A DNA stretch of 64,000 nt, taken from contig MNCI01007802.1 in assembly GCA_015680685.1 (NCBI GenBank), positions 308,066 to 372,065 on the forward strand, given 5' to 3'. This stretch comes from Gnetum montanum (Eukaryota; Streptophyta; Gnetopsida; Gnetales; Gnetaceae). The notes under the pieces are model-generated. The model worked only from the letters and a program-made list of their open reading frames with translations. It ran no database searches and was not told where the DNA came from. Below, piece after piece: positions 1 to 11,464 of the stretch; the stretch's first letter is position 1; each line of letters begins with the position of its first letter. The translations under genes were made by a program, and so were the position numbers.

Positions 1-553
1 TTGTTCCTGCCGTGAACAGCTGGTGCTCACGGGGATCAGAGCCTGGAATATGTATCGTTGATCTAAGGCCCTGATGCCTAACCTCTTCACTAGAGTGAGG
101 AGGAGGAACATCATTTCCTAAGAAACCCGTTGTGAGGGGTTCCTCGTCTCCTATTTCACTAATGACGTGGGGAACCTTGCCCTTTAATAGTGAATGTTGG
201 CTCTCCTGCCTTTCGTCCCGAATACGTTGGGCTTTTGTAGGACGGTAATCCCTCATGTCATAATCATCCAAAACATATTCCACAAGCAGCTCATGCATGC
301 CAATCTGTGCTAAGGCACGGAAAATCATGTTGGGAGCAGAGCGATCTGGGGGTAACACGATGTTACCTTGCATGTCTCTCCACCACAGTTGCTCATCTTG
401 ATGGAAAACAAAGGTAAAATCTGGCACATACTCGTCAGGATGAGTATATGTGACTTTGGACTGTTGAGGACATGGTTGATTTCGGTTATGCGTATGATCC
501 TGACTTTCTCCTGTATTGTCCTTAGGTGAATTGATTTCGTGAGAAGAAGCCAT
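1..553 (-). CDS. gag: Gag N-terminal region, element G (runs off the left edge)
   Basis: An ATG at 553 on the minus strand opens a frame that stays free of stops for 184 codons to the window edge. It starts MASSHEINSPKD and contains THPDEYVPDFTF, FHQDEQLWWRDMQGNIVLPP and VPHVISEIGDEE. The same blocks open the gag of element B (from 58642), and more decayed forms open the gags of C, D and E, so this is the N-terminal gag segment upstream of the capsid domain. It lies just downstream of a perfect tRNA-Asp primer site and an LTR, as expected for a gypsy-type element. It is the least damaged coding sequence in the window. The capsid, protease and pol parts lie outside, so completeness is unknown. 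Confidence 0.85.
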   Translation of the reverse strand, partial: MASSHEINSPKDNTGESQDHTHNRNQPCPQQSKVTYTHPDEYVPDFTFVFHQDEQLWWRDMQGNIVLPPDRSAPNMIFRALAQIGMHELLVEYVLDDYDMRDYRPTKAQRIRDERQESQHSLLKGKVPHVISEIGDEEPLTTGFLGNDVPPPHSSEEVRHQGLRSTIHIPGSDPREHQLFTAGT

Positions 554-680
554 TTCTATTGGTGTGCAGTGTTACCGTTATTTATTGTTCTTGATTAACT
601 GATTAACCCTAAGGTTCGTTTTAAGCTCACAACAATGTGAGTGATATCCCTTATGTTTAATTGGTGAAAAAACACTTAGT

Positions 681-697
681 CCCCGGCAACGGCGCCA
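681..697 (-). promoter_or_regulatory. Primer-binding site, element G (tRNA-Asp)
   Basis: On the minus strand this reads TGGCGCCGTTGCCGGGG, the exact complement of the 3' end of plant tRNA-Asp(GUC) including CCA. One base separates it from the end of the LTR. It primes minus-strand DNA synthesis. This is the only undecayed copy in the window; those of C, D, E, F and B differ mostly by C-to-T/G-to-A changes. Confidence 0.9.
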
Positions 698-698
698 A

Positions 699-1575
699 TG
701 ATGAGTGGCGAGATCCCCCTACACTCCACCATACGAATACGAGCGTACACGCGCGATCCGGTCAAACTCCGTAGACTAAATGCCTTAACACCACAAGAAA
801 CACTTGGGGTTAATCGTTCGTTGTCTTCCCAGGCTTGCTTGTAAGTGTCACGGTGTATGGTTAAGCAAGTCTGAGGTATGTGATTTTTTTGGTATTTTCG
901 GCTTATCTCCTATGCTATCAGAGAGGAAGGGTTGAGAAACTAAGCTAACTCTAACTAAAGATCTAAGTCTAAATTAACTAGCGTCAGCATCCGTTCCCAC
1001 TTACCGGACACACCCTGAACTATGCAACTGTGGCTTACCAAACGCTAATCGTTACTGGGATCACCACACGTAACGCAAGTGCTCGAAGCGGTCGTACTGA
1101 GGCACCTATTTAGCTTAAGTGTGATAAGCAGCCGATTCCTTAGCTAGCCGTACACACCCGTGGGTGCTCGTAACTAAGTCGTACTTATCACACGTTCTAG
1201 CCTAGCAATAAGCAGCCGATTCCTTGACTAGCCGTACACGTCCGTAGACGCTCGTAATCAAGTTGTACTTGTACGCACTAGGAAAGCAGTAAATAAACAA
1301 CAATAAAACCACGTGCTGCAAGGTTTATCCAATCAAGTTCGTCTTTATTGTCGTACACAACTTGGGTTAAGGTTACAAGCTGCTCGAATAAAGAGCCGTT
1401 CACTCTAGGACTCCTACTATGGGCACATGGGGAAAAATTATAACTCTGGAGTGATCAATCTGCCAGAGCTTCGCTACTTCTAGCCAGGATTTGGAAATAA
1501 GGGGAGTGCCGCCTCTTATTTATAGATATGGCGGCGGATCGCGATATCGCGGCACATGCAGGTCGCGTCTCATCA
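699..1575 (-). repeat. 5' LTR of element G
   Basis: 877 bp bounded by TGATGAG and CTCATCA, next to the primer site. On the minus strand a TATA-like TATAAATAAGAGG (about 1513-1525) follows short palindromes with GCGATATCGC-type cores. Two copies of a unit containing AGCAGCCGATTCCTT lie near 1125-1260. It matches solo LTR J and the LTR of element B. The right flank begins CTCAA (1576-1580), the expected target duplication; its partner is off the window. Confidence 0.88.
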
Positions 1576-2826
1576 CTCAATGTGTTGAGGAATTATTAAA
1601 GTTATCAAGAGATATCAACATATCAAGAAACAAGAAAAAAATAGTAGTTATGATAATAAAGAAGAAGAAAAAAGGGTGTGCAAAAATGAATTACTAAATA
1701 TTGTAAGGAAGTAACAAGAGAGTTGCAATGATAGATCATCATAACCTACGTCAAACTTTGTAACTAAAGAGTTGAAGCTATAGTTGAGAATTCTTTGCTA
1801 GAGAAGTAAGGATGTCAAATAAGATTTGAAAATAACTTAAGATCTAGCTTTCTAAAGAGGAAACAAAGATCACTATTTGAGCTAAGCATAAGCCTAATTC
1901 AATTTCTTAAATAAGAAGAGAAAATCACCTAAAAGGCTTTGTTGGTGTAAAGAGAAGGTATAAGGAGGTATAGCCAAGTGTACATATAGTTTGTATGTAA
2001 ACCAGTTTGTAAGGGATAACTATGGTCTCCATCATAAGACTAATAAACTAAGTCACAAGTTATGATCTATGAGGTTTGTAAGCATGATTATGAATGTAAA
2101 TGATTACAAATGATTAAGTTAATTTAAATATGAATTAAGTTCTTAACCACAAGATCCTTAAGTATATTAGAACTATTAATTGATGTAAAACAAAAATCTA
2201 ACATGGTTTTAGAGTGAGGCTATGGTTAAAAAAAGAAATTTAAAAAAGAAAAATAGAATAATGGTTGATATCTCATTAAGGAAAAATTGATTAACCATCT
2301 AGAAATTATGAGTTGGTTGTTACTACTAGTTATAGTGATAAAAGGTGGAACCACAATTGAAAGAAAATCAAGGGTAGAGGAGAAAATTTTAGAAAATTTA
2401 GAAGATAAGAAATTCAAATCAAGGAAGTCTATAAAAAGTTAATGTGCTTAAGAAATATGATTGATAGAGAAAATTTGCATCTTACGAGATGTGAAATGAT
2501 GTCATAAAATCAATAGTCACATCCATTGTTAAAACACCACCTAGAGTATGTTATACATGTACTATTAAAGATAGAAGATAAGAATGACAACTGTAATACC
2601 TTGCATGTTTGACCCTTGGTCAAGATTAGGTGGAAACCATAATCTAACATATCATTGAAGTCAAACCTTGACAACATAAGCAAATCAAATAAACACAATG
2701 GAAAGCTATACTTCACATTCTAAAAATTTCATGCATGATCTAAGTAGAATTATGGAATAATACATCAAACAAGACTGCTATATATACATGTATTCGCTAA
2801 CATCTATAGCATACTCTAGGTGGAAA
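1576..2826. other. No gene seen; old AT-rich sequence
   Basis: Flanking DNA into which element G inserted. Only short chance frames occur. A TGTAATACC stretch near 2592, followed by a TTGACC-rich segment, looks like the start of some plant gypsy LTRs, but no second end could be found. Confidence 0.5.
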
Positions 2827-3084
2827 TTAATTTTGATTATGATTTTTGGATGAATAATGGTTTTGGTTGGGAGGTTGGGTTAAATGATTAGTTAATTGCT
2901 TAATGAAATCTACAAAGGAATTTATCTTCCTTTGTACTTGTGACCATTTTTCTTTTGAACTTCGGGACAATTTCCTAATTTTTTTAGATATATTTTGCAT
3001 ATTTGTCTCAAACCCTTGGTTTGATTGATGAAGTTGCTCTTGGACATGTCTAATTTCATTAATTTGTTGCTCAAGGCCATACAT
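2827..3084 (-). pseudogene. Coiled-coil-like ORF, possibly a gag fragment
   Basis: An 85-codon frame starting MYGLEQQINEIRHVQEQ, rich in Gln, Glu, Lys and Asn, with heptad-like spacing of hydrophobic residues over its first 65 residues and a short Asn/Pro-rich tail. The sequence upstream on the same strand (3085-3240) also reads partly open but with stops. Such Gln-rich coiled coils are found at the start of some plant gypsy gag proteins, but no capsid motif or LTR ties this one to an element. I do not recognise it with confidence; it may be a chance ORF. Confidence 0.25.
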
Positions 3085-3699
3085 TTAATCGTTGAATTAG
3101 GACTCTATCATTCTCCAATGCATTCTCTTGACTTTGGACATGGATAAATTGAAGAAACAAGGTAGGTTGATCATTCCTTGGCCTTTGTGGCCCTTTTTAT
3201 GGGCTATGTAGTAGTTAATTGGTTCTAAAAAGACCACAAAAGACTCTAATTATTCAAGGAAATATTCCAGTTAGGTTTCCTACAAAGCCATTTTCATATT
3301 TTGAAAGCCTAATTAATGTCTTGAAAACTAATTTTTCATTTTTCATAGATAGATCTGACTATTCCATTCTGTCCAAAAGATTTAAATTTATTTGAAAAAG
3401 TTCTTGTTCCTTTGAAAATGGACTCCAAAATCACAATTTATGATCATTTGAAGTTGTAAAAAAACTTCATGTTTTTCAAAATTTTCCAAGAGGTCATCCA
3501 TCCCCGCACTCCTCTAAGCTGCACTTGATTACGGAATTCTTTCTTCAAGTTGCTACCAATCCATCAAATATTTTTATGTGTAATATTTCTGGACATTCAT
3601 ATATTTATTTTTATACTAAAATAACTATTTATGTTTTTTTGAATTTTCCATTAAAATTTTTGGGCAATTGATAGAAAAAGTTTTCGGTCGCCAAAGCCA
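3085..3699. other. No gene seen
   Basis: AT-rich, no coding pattern beyond short decayed frames continuing from the ORF to the left, and no clear repeat. Confidence 0.4.
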
Positions 3700-3960
3700 G
3701 GCACAGATGGCGCCGAAGGTCGTCATCAGCAACCAGGGAGGCAAAGAATGGCAGTGCCAGTGGGCGTCACAGTGGTAGGCACCAATGGCATTGGCGATGA
3801 CTGTCAGCAACCACGGAGGCAGAGAATGACGGCGACATGGGTAACCACAAAGGTAGAGAATGGCGGTACCACCAGCAACCACAGAGGTGGTGCCACCAGC
3901 AGAATGGTGGCACAAAAACAATGTGGTACAACAGCGACCGCAGTACAGGCAATGCGGCTC
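3700..3960. repeat. GC-rich imperfect repeat cluster
   Basis: A core close to CAGCAACCACGGAGGCAGAG recurs at 3727, 3805 and 3873, with a related unit at 3843; the spacing is irregular (78, 38 and 30 bases). Base composition is much more GC-rich than the surroundings. Overlapping frames on both strands are open because the unit lacks stop codons; they translate the repeat (for example LPPWLL twice on the minus strand) and are not supported as genes. Confidence 0.6.
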
Positions 3961-4459
3961 CATACGGGGCTACGCGGCCCTTGCAGGGTTGCGGCTTGTA
4001 AAATAAATAGATTTATTTATTTTTAATTTTGGGGTTGGAGATCGAGCCCACAACGTCTTTAAAAAGTAACTTTTTAACGTATACTTTTCTAAGGGTGAAG
4101 TTTATTAATTTTAATAAATGGCATGAGAAACACCATATCTCCCAAACCATAAGTCAGATTGAAATTGATATGGTTGGAATCATCTCACAGAGAAATTACA
4201 CGTTTAGCTTGAGTTAACATTAGTTTACTTGACCTATCAATCAAAAAATTAAGAAAATTAAACATTAGTTAAAAGCTTATTAATAATTAATTGAATGTTA
4301 ACTTAAATTGTACTACACTTTTCTTTAGTTGCACCTTTTAACAATTATCAAGGGTTTTGATTTTTCCTTATAAATTCATGGAAAAGAAAGTCTTTTTGCC
4401 TAATTCATCTCTTTTTCATAACAATTGCAAAGAGATTTTTCAACATAACAAGTTCTGAT
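3961..4459. other. No gene seen
   Basis: AT-rich DNA between the GC-rich cluster and the decayed gene at 4460. I see no repeat or RNA structure I can support. Confidence 0.4.
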
Positions 4460-5245
4460 ATGGCTCCTCTGAAGTGTTTTGGTCAATCTTCTCCTACTCC
4501 CTCAAGTAGCTCTGAATCCATTTTAATTATTTTACATCAGAATAATGTTGTTAAAGCAACTACTGTGGTTTGTTGCTTGTTAGATGTTGAGGATTTTGAA
4601 TTCCTCGAAACTTCTAAACTATTTGAGTTGCTAGTTTTCCCTATATTTAAAACTTATTGTTGCAAGGACATCATAAGGAATTGGTGTAATAGTTATTATC
4701 TATGGGAAAGTTATATTTCAAAAATGGTTTTTGGAAGTTTAATAATTACTCCTGCTAGTATTCGAACTACTTTAGGTTTTCATACTAGGGTAAATCCTTT
4801 TGTTCCTAATGTAAAGTCTCTTGAATTTCAATCTTTCTGTCAATAGAATTGTCTAATTATGTTAAGGATTTTTCTCTTATCCAAAATAAATATTATGAAG
4901 TTGATTTTATTAGTGAGATTGACTACAATTTGTGTTAATTTATATATAGTAAAGCTTTATGGGGTTCTTAATCTACCACTGTTAACTCCTACTCCATCTT
5001 TTTTCTCCATGGTGCAAAGAATGGTAGAGTGTATGATTGGTCTCTCTCTTGTTTATCTTTCTTGTACCTTGCCATAAATTTAGGTATTTCCACTAAGAAT
5101 AAACTAGAAGAACCTTATATTATAAATTGTGTACCCTTGCTTATGAGCTTAATTTTAAGTTATAATTTTTTCATAGTAGGCTCCATGAATTCAATCCCCA
5201 TTTATGCCCTGGGTTTCTTGAAGAGGAAAGAGTTATGAAGGCTCA
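4460..5245 (+). pseudogene. Decayed plant-transposon-like protein
   Basis: The frame from ATG 4460 (MAPLKCFGQSSPTPSSSSES) reads 128 codons. It resumes after stops and frame changes at 4859 and 5029 to about 5240, ending in a Lys-rich stretch. A Ser-rich N-terminus is followed by a globular-looking region with FELLVFPIFKTYCCKDIIRNW and later LAINLGISTKNKLEEPYI. The pattern resembles the N-terminal domain found in many plant proteins annotated as 'putative plant transposon protein', but this is a recollection of pattern only. At least two disruptions make it a pseudogene. No LTR or terminal repeat belonging to it was found. Confidence 0.3.
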
Positions 5246-6540
5246 AGTTGAAGGTTCTAAAAAAGGCAAAGAAGGTCTCGCATAGGTTCATAATTTGGAC
5301 AGGTTTGATGAGGTACAAATTTCATATTTTTCTATTATGATATTTATGTGGTTGTGCACTTTGAGTTGTAGAGTGAATCATGAGAAGATACTACTCAAGA
5401 AATGATGATGTGGCAACCATAGAACTAAGTTCCAAGGTTTATCATTAATCACACATTATCATTATTGTTGTTTATTTATTTATTTATTATGTTCTTGATT
5501 TTTGATTACAAACAGTGCATAGAACAAGGTTCAAGTGATAGGGTTTTAAGTAAGCAAAAAGAAAAGGGAAAAGAGCTAGAGGTAACTTGACTAATGGTTA
5601 GCAAATATATGGTTTGAAAATACTTTCCTTTTTTTTCATTCCTATGTCACACCACTTTTTGTGCAGGTGTCCTTGGGTCAAGGGTACTTTATTTGGGAGT
5701 TGAAAAAGGATTCTCCACACAAATCTAGTTTTGAATGGACTCCAACTCCACCTTTGAAATCTCCTTGAGTGCCATCTCTGTGAGTGACTTCGGTAAAGGA
5801 TTCCATATCACAGGCCATGCTAGTGTTCTCTATTCCTAGATTTGTCAATGTAATCCCCTCCATTACCATCATGGATTGACCTTTCTCCTTAGGATAGATG
5901 GTGGCTATTGCTAAATAGGAAATTGTTCTTCTTCGTAATCTTGATGATCAAATTGCAAAGAATACCCCCTACTCTATCTGTAAGGAGTTGTATTACTTAA
6001 GGAAGTCCAACTCTTATGAATTCAAGAGTGATTATGAGTTGATGTAGGATGGTGATGCATCCTCTTTTCATGCTATCCCTAATGGTGATCCAAAGGTTAG
6101 TAGGAATCTTGAACAACTCTTAGAAAAATTGGAGATTGCTACTTTCTTAGTTCGGTACTCTTTGAACTATGAGTTCATACATCAAATTGAAAATGATTGA
6201 CTTCATGTAAGTGGTTGAATCCTATATATATACATATATATTCTCTCTCTTCTCCTTTTTTTCTATGATTATGATCTTGATCTTGGGCATAAAAAGGAAA
6301 GAGAAGGAATGGTAGGAAGATGTGGCACAATGGACCCTTCAAGTGAACTTTTTGAATCTAAACTTGTGAAGGTTGACGAGGAAAAGTTAATAGAAAAAAG
6401 CACCACTAAATATATTAGGCAACTCTATGATAGTTTGATTGGATGTTAGGCTGTCATCAACAAGGATGATGCCACCAAGGAAGAAAACAAAGCCTAGTCC
6501 AAAGTTATCACAAATATTTTGAAAGTTTTTAAATCAGATG
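5246..6540 (+). pseudogene. Possible downstream, intron-containing part of the decayed gene
   Basis: Short coding-looking pieces on the plus strand (about 5520-5600, 5690-5800, 5890-6170 and 6290-6530) are separated by T-rich stretches ending in AG, such as the one before 5668 (TTTTTGTGCAG). The last piece is Lys/Glu-rich (for example KLVKVDEEKLIEKSTTKYI). This looks like exons and introns of one decayed gene continuing from 4460, but no product can be named and the joins are inferred. Confidence 0.25.
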
Positions 6541-6679
6541 ATTGATTTCCCCTCTTTTCACTGTCTTCACACTTTCCATATTCCTCTTCTTAGTCTATCC
6601 CATTCTTATATTTGTAATAAAACTTTATAATATTTTTTTTCTCTATCTTTCTTCCACTTTGACTCCTGAATCATGGTTT

Positions 6680-6691
6680 ACTCTAATACCA
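6680..6691 (-). promoter_or_regulatory. Primer-binding site remnant (initiator tRNA-Met type)
   Basis: The minus strand reads TGGTATTAGAGT, matching the usual plant retrotransposon site TGGTATCAGAGC at 10 of 12 positions; both differences are C-to-T. Two bases separate it from an LTR end, TGTGACAT on the plus strand. It marks the 5' end of a minus-strand element unrelated to the tRNA-Asp-primed families. Confidence 0.6.
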
Positions 6692-6693
6692 AA

Positions 6694-7250
6694 TGTGACA
6701 TCTTGTTTCTGGATGTTGATGAAATATAATTGTTCGTTGCATGAAATTGTCACATTGTGTGAAAATAACTCAATTTCTCATTCAACTTGGAAAAATAATG
6801 ATGAATGAATACGGAATTGAATAGAAAAGAAAATACTAGTGGAACTTTATTAATGTAGGTTGTTGCACTATAATGCTCTCTAGGTTATCTACTTGTGATG
6901 GTGAAGAACTTAGAGGTAATTCAACACTACCACCATAGTTAGGCCATTTAGTTAAAGGGGTGATTAGTCCCTTCTTGTCCCACTTCTCTCGATGCTTGTC
7001 ACTTGCCAATCAAGCTTTGCAACTCCATGCTTATATGACCTCTAAGCCCAACCTTAAATGCCACATGTCAATCCCATTCCTAAGGGGTATCATGAATAGT
7101 TGTAATTCCTCATAATGAGGCATCCCTTCTTTCAAACACTAATTACATAATTAATAGTACAATCCCACCTTTAATAAGGGATAACATGTTACAATTATTT
7201 TATAATATCTATATAAAGTCTAATGAAATGGAACATCATATTAAACAAAG
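6694..7250 (-). repeat. 5' LTR remnant of an old minus-strand element
   Basis: Starts TGTGACATC directly beside the tRNA-Met primer site. On the minus strand a TATA-like TTATATAGAT lies near 7205-7215, giving a plausible U3-R-U5 order. The far end is not defined; 7250 is an estimate. The internal region to the left is gone, replaced by the decayed plus-strand gene, so this is a stump. Confidence 0.4.
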
Positions 7251-8107
7251 TAATATATTTTGTAGAAGTTTATTAGTCTAACAAATCCTTTGAGTCTACA
7301 ATAGAATATCCATGATTCAACTAACTGCCTATTGGAAAAAGCTATTTTTAAAATGACACACCTAATAGATCAACCAACCTTAGGACTATTAAAGTTCAAT
7401 AGTTGATAAAGATATACTTTTGACTTCAACTACCCTCGAGATAGATTGACTAATCTAAGAATTAGTAATTAGAAAAGACATACTTTTTAGGTCAACTGAG
7501 TTAGCTAGGGTCAATTGAGCTAAGAATTTATTTTTGTAGGATTAACATCATAGGTCAACCATATGAATCATAGGCCAACCTATTGACCTAATAAGTTGAC
7601 TACCAAGAGCATAGGTTGGCCTATCATGGATAACATTAGAGAAAGGGAAAACTAAAGAAAATAACAATTACATGATCACATGGACAAAAGATGATCTCAA
7701 GAATCATGAAATAACACATCAACTTAACAAGAAAGAATTAAGGCATGCAAGCAGTTTTCACATCAGAGAAGCCATTGATGAAGAGGTTCTAATGATCCAT
7801 ACAAGATCCTCATTGTACTTACTCCATTATTTTATATTTAATATTTCCATTCCTCTTCTCATTCCTTATGCATCAAAGAAAATGTGTATAATCTCTTGAA
7901 ATCTTAGTTGTATCATCTAATATTTTGTAAACTTTCTTAATCTTTATGTATGGGTGAAATTTCATCTTAAGGATTACATGTGAAAGGCTAACAACATGTA
8001 AACCAACAATGAAGGAAGATAAGAAGCCTGTCAACCAACATTAATGTCTTCATATTGAAGTAGAATAGAACTAGGAAAGAAAAGGTTGCTACAAACTTAT
8101 GAAGAGA
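7251..8107. other. Probable left part of an interrupted copia LTR, with a hairpin
   Basis: Sequence directly left of element A; its continuation is at 14997. It contains a perfect 14-base inverted repeat, ATAGGCCAACCTAT at 7570-7583 and its complement at 7611-7624, with a 27-base loop, among several AGGTCAAC/GTTGACCT half-sites. Because the right-hand continuation leads into a copia leader and gag, this is probably copia U3. The LTR start is not defined. No coding capacity is evident. Confidence 0.35.
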
Positions 8108-8112
8108 CTAGG

Positions 8113-9045
8113 TGATGAAGCATCAAAGTGTCGCATCGACAGGCCCCTGTTGAAGTGGCCTTGTTGATGAGCCCTCATCAATGTGGCCCCATTTACATGA
8201 TGTTGCCCTGTCAATAGGGCCATGTTGAGATAGTGTTTGTTGCATCTATAGGGCCCCATCGACGTAGTCCAATACTAAAATCTATAAATAAGTGCTCATA
8301 GCCTCGTTTATGGAAATTCTTTGGTCAATAGAGTAGCTAAACTCTTATAGTTCTATTTCATAGTCTTAGAGAATAGCTACTGAGTGCTCATAGTGTGGAT
8401 CTAAGTTAGTTGTACAACATCTTATTCAAGTGGCAATGTACTTATATACATTCGATGAATGACAATAAGACTAAGATTGATTCTTATTCATTGTATCACT
8501 TTGACTTAGATTAAATTTACTTTTAATGCAATTTATATTCCATGTACTTAGTTAATATTTATGTTTCCATGCATGTTAATGTATTGGCAAAATGAGCATG
8601 ACCAATTTCAAGCATAAACATGTATTTGCTTGGTAATCCCAGTAGCATTATTGCTTGGTTTGTCGAGTAGCATAGAACTTGGTAATTCTAGTAGTGGATA
8701 CATGGGTTTAGGACATGTATAACAGGTTGGGAATAGACACTCATTGCCTGTAGGCTAGTTTAGACTTTACTTTCCATTGTTAATTAGTTTAAATAATTGA
8801 TTTTCTCATTATCGTTAGGAATAACATAAAGCTGAAACAACATCAAGAATCATATGCCTCACTTTGGACTAAACCATATGTGACAAAGCTACCACTAGTC
8901 CAAGTGGGAAGACAACAAACTATGATCAAGGCATAATAATCTAGATGCCACAACTAGTCCCATCCATGGAATTTGACCAGATCATGCTTGAATGCTTGTG
9001 ATTCATATGTTTGAGCATAAGGGGTACCTTGACTGCTCCTCATTA
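8113..9045 (+). repeat. 5' LTR of element A
   Basis: 933 bp, starting TGATGAAGC and ending CTCATTA (from CTCATCA). U3 has repeated CATCGAC/GGCCC motifs. A TATA-like TATAAATAAG lies near 8285. Downstream is the family-wide CTTGGTAATCCCAGTAG motif. The primer site just after it has lost about three bases. Confidence 0.88.
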
Positions 9046-9166
9046 GCATCGTTGCCAGAGATGGTGCTAGTTATCTAGATTAGTTATATCATACATGATC
9101 ACTATAAGTGCATTAATGATTTATCTTTCAAAAACATTAAGTCACACACATCATTAACTAACAAAA

Positions 9167-11340
9167 ATATCTCTTTCACAAGGAAGAAATAATGCATCGT
9201 ATGGAGAGAACTTTCATTGGAGAACTAATGAGATATATATTGAGGAAAATTGGAGTGACCAACCTCATGCAAGGGTTTCATATGTTCATGACCACCCTGA
9301 CTATAGTCAAGGAGTACATTCACCTAAGAGAGACAATCCTTGAGGAGATGAAGTAAGTCCTAGACTAAGGAAGGCCTCAAGGCCTAGGACCATGGGAAAT
9401 ACTATAGAAGCCATGGAGACTCTCCTAGTTCCTTCTCTTCCTCTTCCTCTTCAATGTCTAGTTTTAACAAAGATGAACACACATATAGAGATAGAGCTTC
9501 ACTATGGGGTTGAAATAAAAATAGAAATAGAAAGCAAGGGAAAAATCAAAGACATCAAAATGAGCATAGAAAAAATAATTACAATCAAACAAATAGAAAT
9601 AGAAATTTTCACCATGACATGTTTGATGATGGTGAACCCTTATTGGCCACTATGAGCATGAGACAAATCATAGAGGTAGTTAAAATACCCCATAGGCATC
9701 ATAAGGAAAGTTGCATTAAAAGCCTTGATATGAATAACATCCCTAAATTTGTGGGAGGTTATGATTCCGATCCACAACATTATTTGCAAGCCTTCCATGA
9801 TGCTTGCATCTTACAAAACATTGAAAGTGGGTGGCAAAAGCTTAAGCTATTTCCTATGATACTAATAGATAAATTTGAAGTGTGGTATAGATCATTGAAA
9901 CCAAATTTAATCCATCAGTGGTCTATAATGCTAGAACTCTTCAATGAGAAATACTAAACCTATGTGAGGGTGTCCAACCTAAGGAAAAAAATACAAGGAT
10001 GTAAAAAAGAACAACATGAACCCTTGGATATGGCCCTAGATTGATACTATTCTCTATTGAATAAATTTCCAGGCCATGGTTTCTCTCAGGAAAAGTAACT
10101 TTTCCACATCATAGATTGGCTTCATAGTTAAACAAGAGAGATCCTTGGGATTTATGCTCAAGATTAATTATATGAACTAGGAACCCATTAGATTCAAAAG
10201 CTTCAAGCATGTGGAAAAAGAAGAACGAGAGGTATGTAAATGAGAGAATGTTGAGAAATATAATTGGGACCCAACTCTTCAAAAGAAGAGGGTCCATATC
10301 TATGATGAGGAAAAATAGGTAGCTCTTGTTGAGGTGATTTCACAATAGACCTGGTCAATACAAAATTTTATCGATGAGCTTGAATCAAGGTTAGATAAGA
10401 TGTCAGAATCGATAAATGAGGAAGTTACAACTTTTGTAGAAACAATAGAGGAGAGAGTAACATAAACAAATTAAGTGATCACAACAAAAGAAGGAAAAAT
10501 AACTAAGAAACTGGTAGGAACACTTATCAGCAAAAAGGAACAATGGCTATAGATTTCAAGGCTATAGACTCAACCACAGAAGGTGATGGATGTGACATTT
10601 GCATATATGAGCATCTGAAAGGCTATTTCCTAGTCATGCTACATCTACATGAGTATTGATATTTTGCATTGAATCCCAAGTTCATACAAAAGTAAATGCC
10701 TAGGAAATTAACTTTCTCACAAGGTCATTATAGATAGTTTGACAACCAACTATACTATCCTAGTGGAACTTATTACTAGACTCAATACTATCATCCAACA
10801 TAGTGGAAAAACCCACAGTTATGAGGGAGGCCATCATCAAGCTAGCCCTAACCTTATTTCTAGTCAATCTCATATGGATATTATGTTCAACAACCTATTT
10901 CTCTAACTACTTCTACTTCCTCTACTTCAAATCGCTACTACCACTTTCCCAAATATCATCAACCCAAGACATCTTTTAAAGGATCACCACCTCACACCTC
11001 TTATCCTTCATCATATCCTCAATATTCTCATACTTTCATCCATGATATGTCACCACCAGCAACATAGGAAGGTTTAACATCATGATATCAATGAGATAAT
11101 GCCACTTGTGCTGCAAACATACATAGAAATGAAAATGCCAGTAGATCTCCATCACAATCTAGAAAACATCCTTTCTTTATGAAAGGTCCCATGCATAAGC
11201 AAAAGAGTCGTGGACCTACTAACTCATCCAAACTAACACAATGCTAATCAACTGCAACACCCTTCCTTTCATGATCAATGTCTTCCAATCCTATGCAATG
11301 GCCAACATCCATCATTACTCCAACACCTAATAGAAGTGAT
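9167..11340 (+). pseudogene. gag: Decayed gag of element A
   Basis: Aligned with C and E, the start codon position (9167) reads ATA instead of ATG. The capsid-like core is the best preserved part, 9619-9957: SLDMNNIPKFVGGYDSD, LQAFHDACILQNIESGWQ, KLKLFP, then WYRSL and WSIMLELFNEKY. This order matches the Retrotrans_gag pattern of plant gypsy elements. At about 10590 a zinc-knuckle-like CDICIYEHLKGYF appears. Beyond 10,700 comes a Pro/Ser/Gln/His-rich tail, as in B and D. Several in-frame stops and small indels interrupt it, so no Gag can be made. Confidence 0.8.
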
Positions 11341-11464
11341 GAATCTAGCATTGTGGATAGACAAAAGAATTCATGCATCACCACTAATAGTAAATGGTGA
11401 AATAGTGGGTCAAAAATTCAAAATATTAGTACAACCCCTATACCAACCCACCATAAAGTTCAAG

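Noticed and set aside
681-697. A tRNA-Asp gene fragment
   Set aside because: The match is limited to the tRNA 3' end and lies one base from an LTR, which fits a primer-binding site; no tRNA body is present.
3625-3963. 112-codon minus-strand ORF rich in Cys, His and Trp
   Set aside because: It translates the GC-rich repeat unit (LPPWLL recurs) and overlaps equally open frames; no domain or start context supports it.
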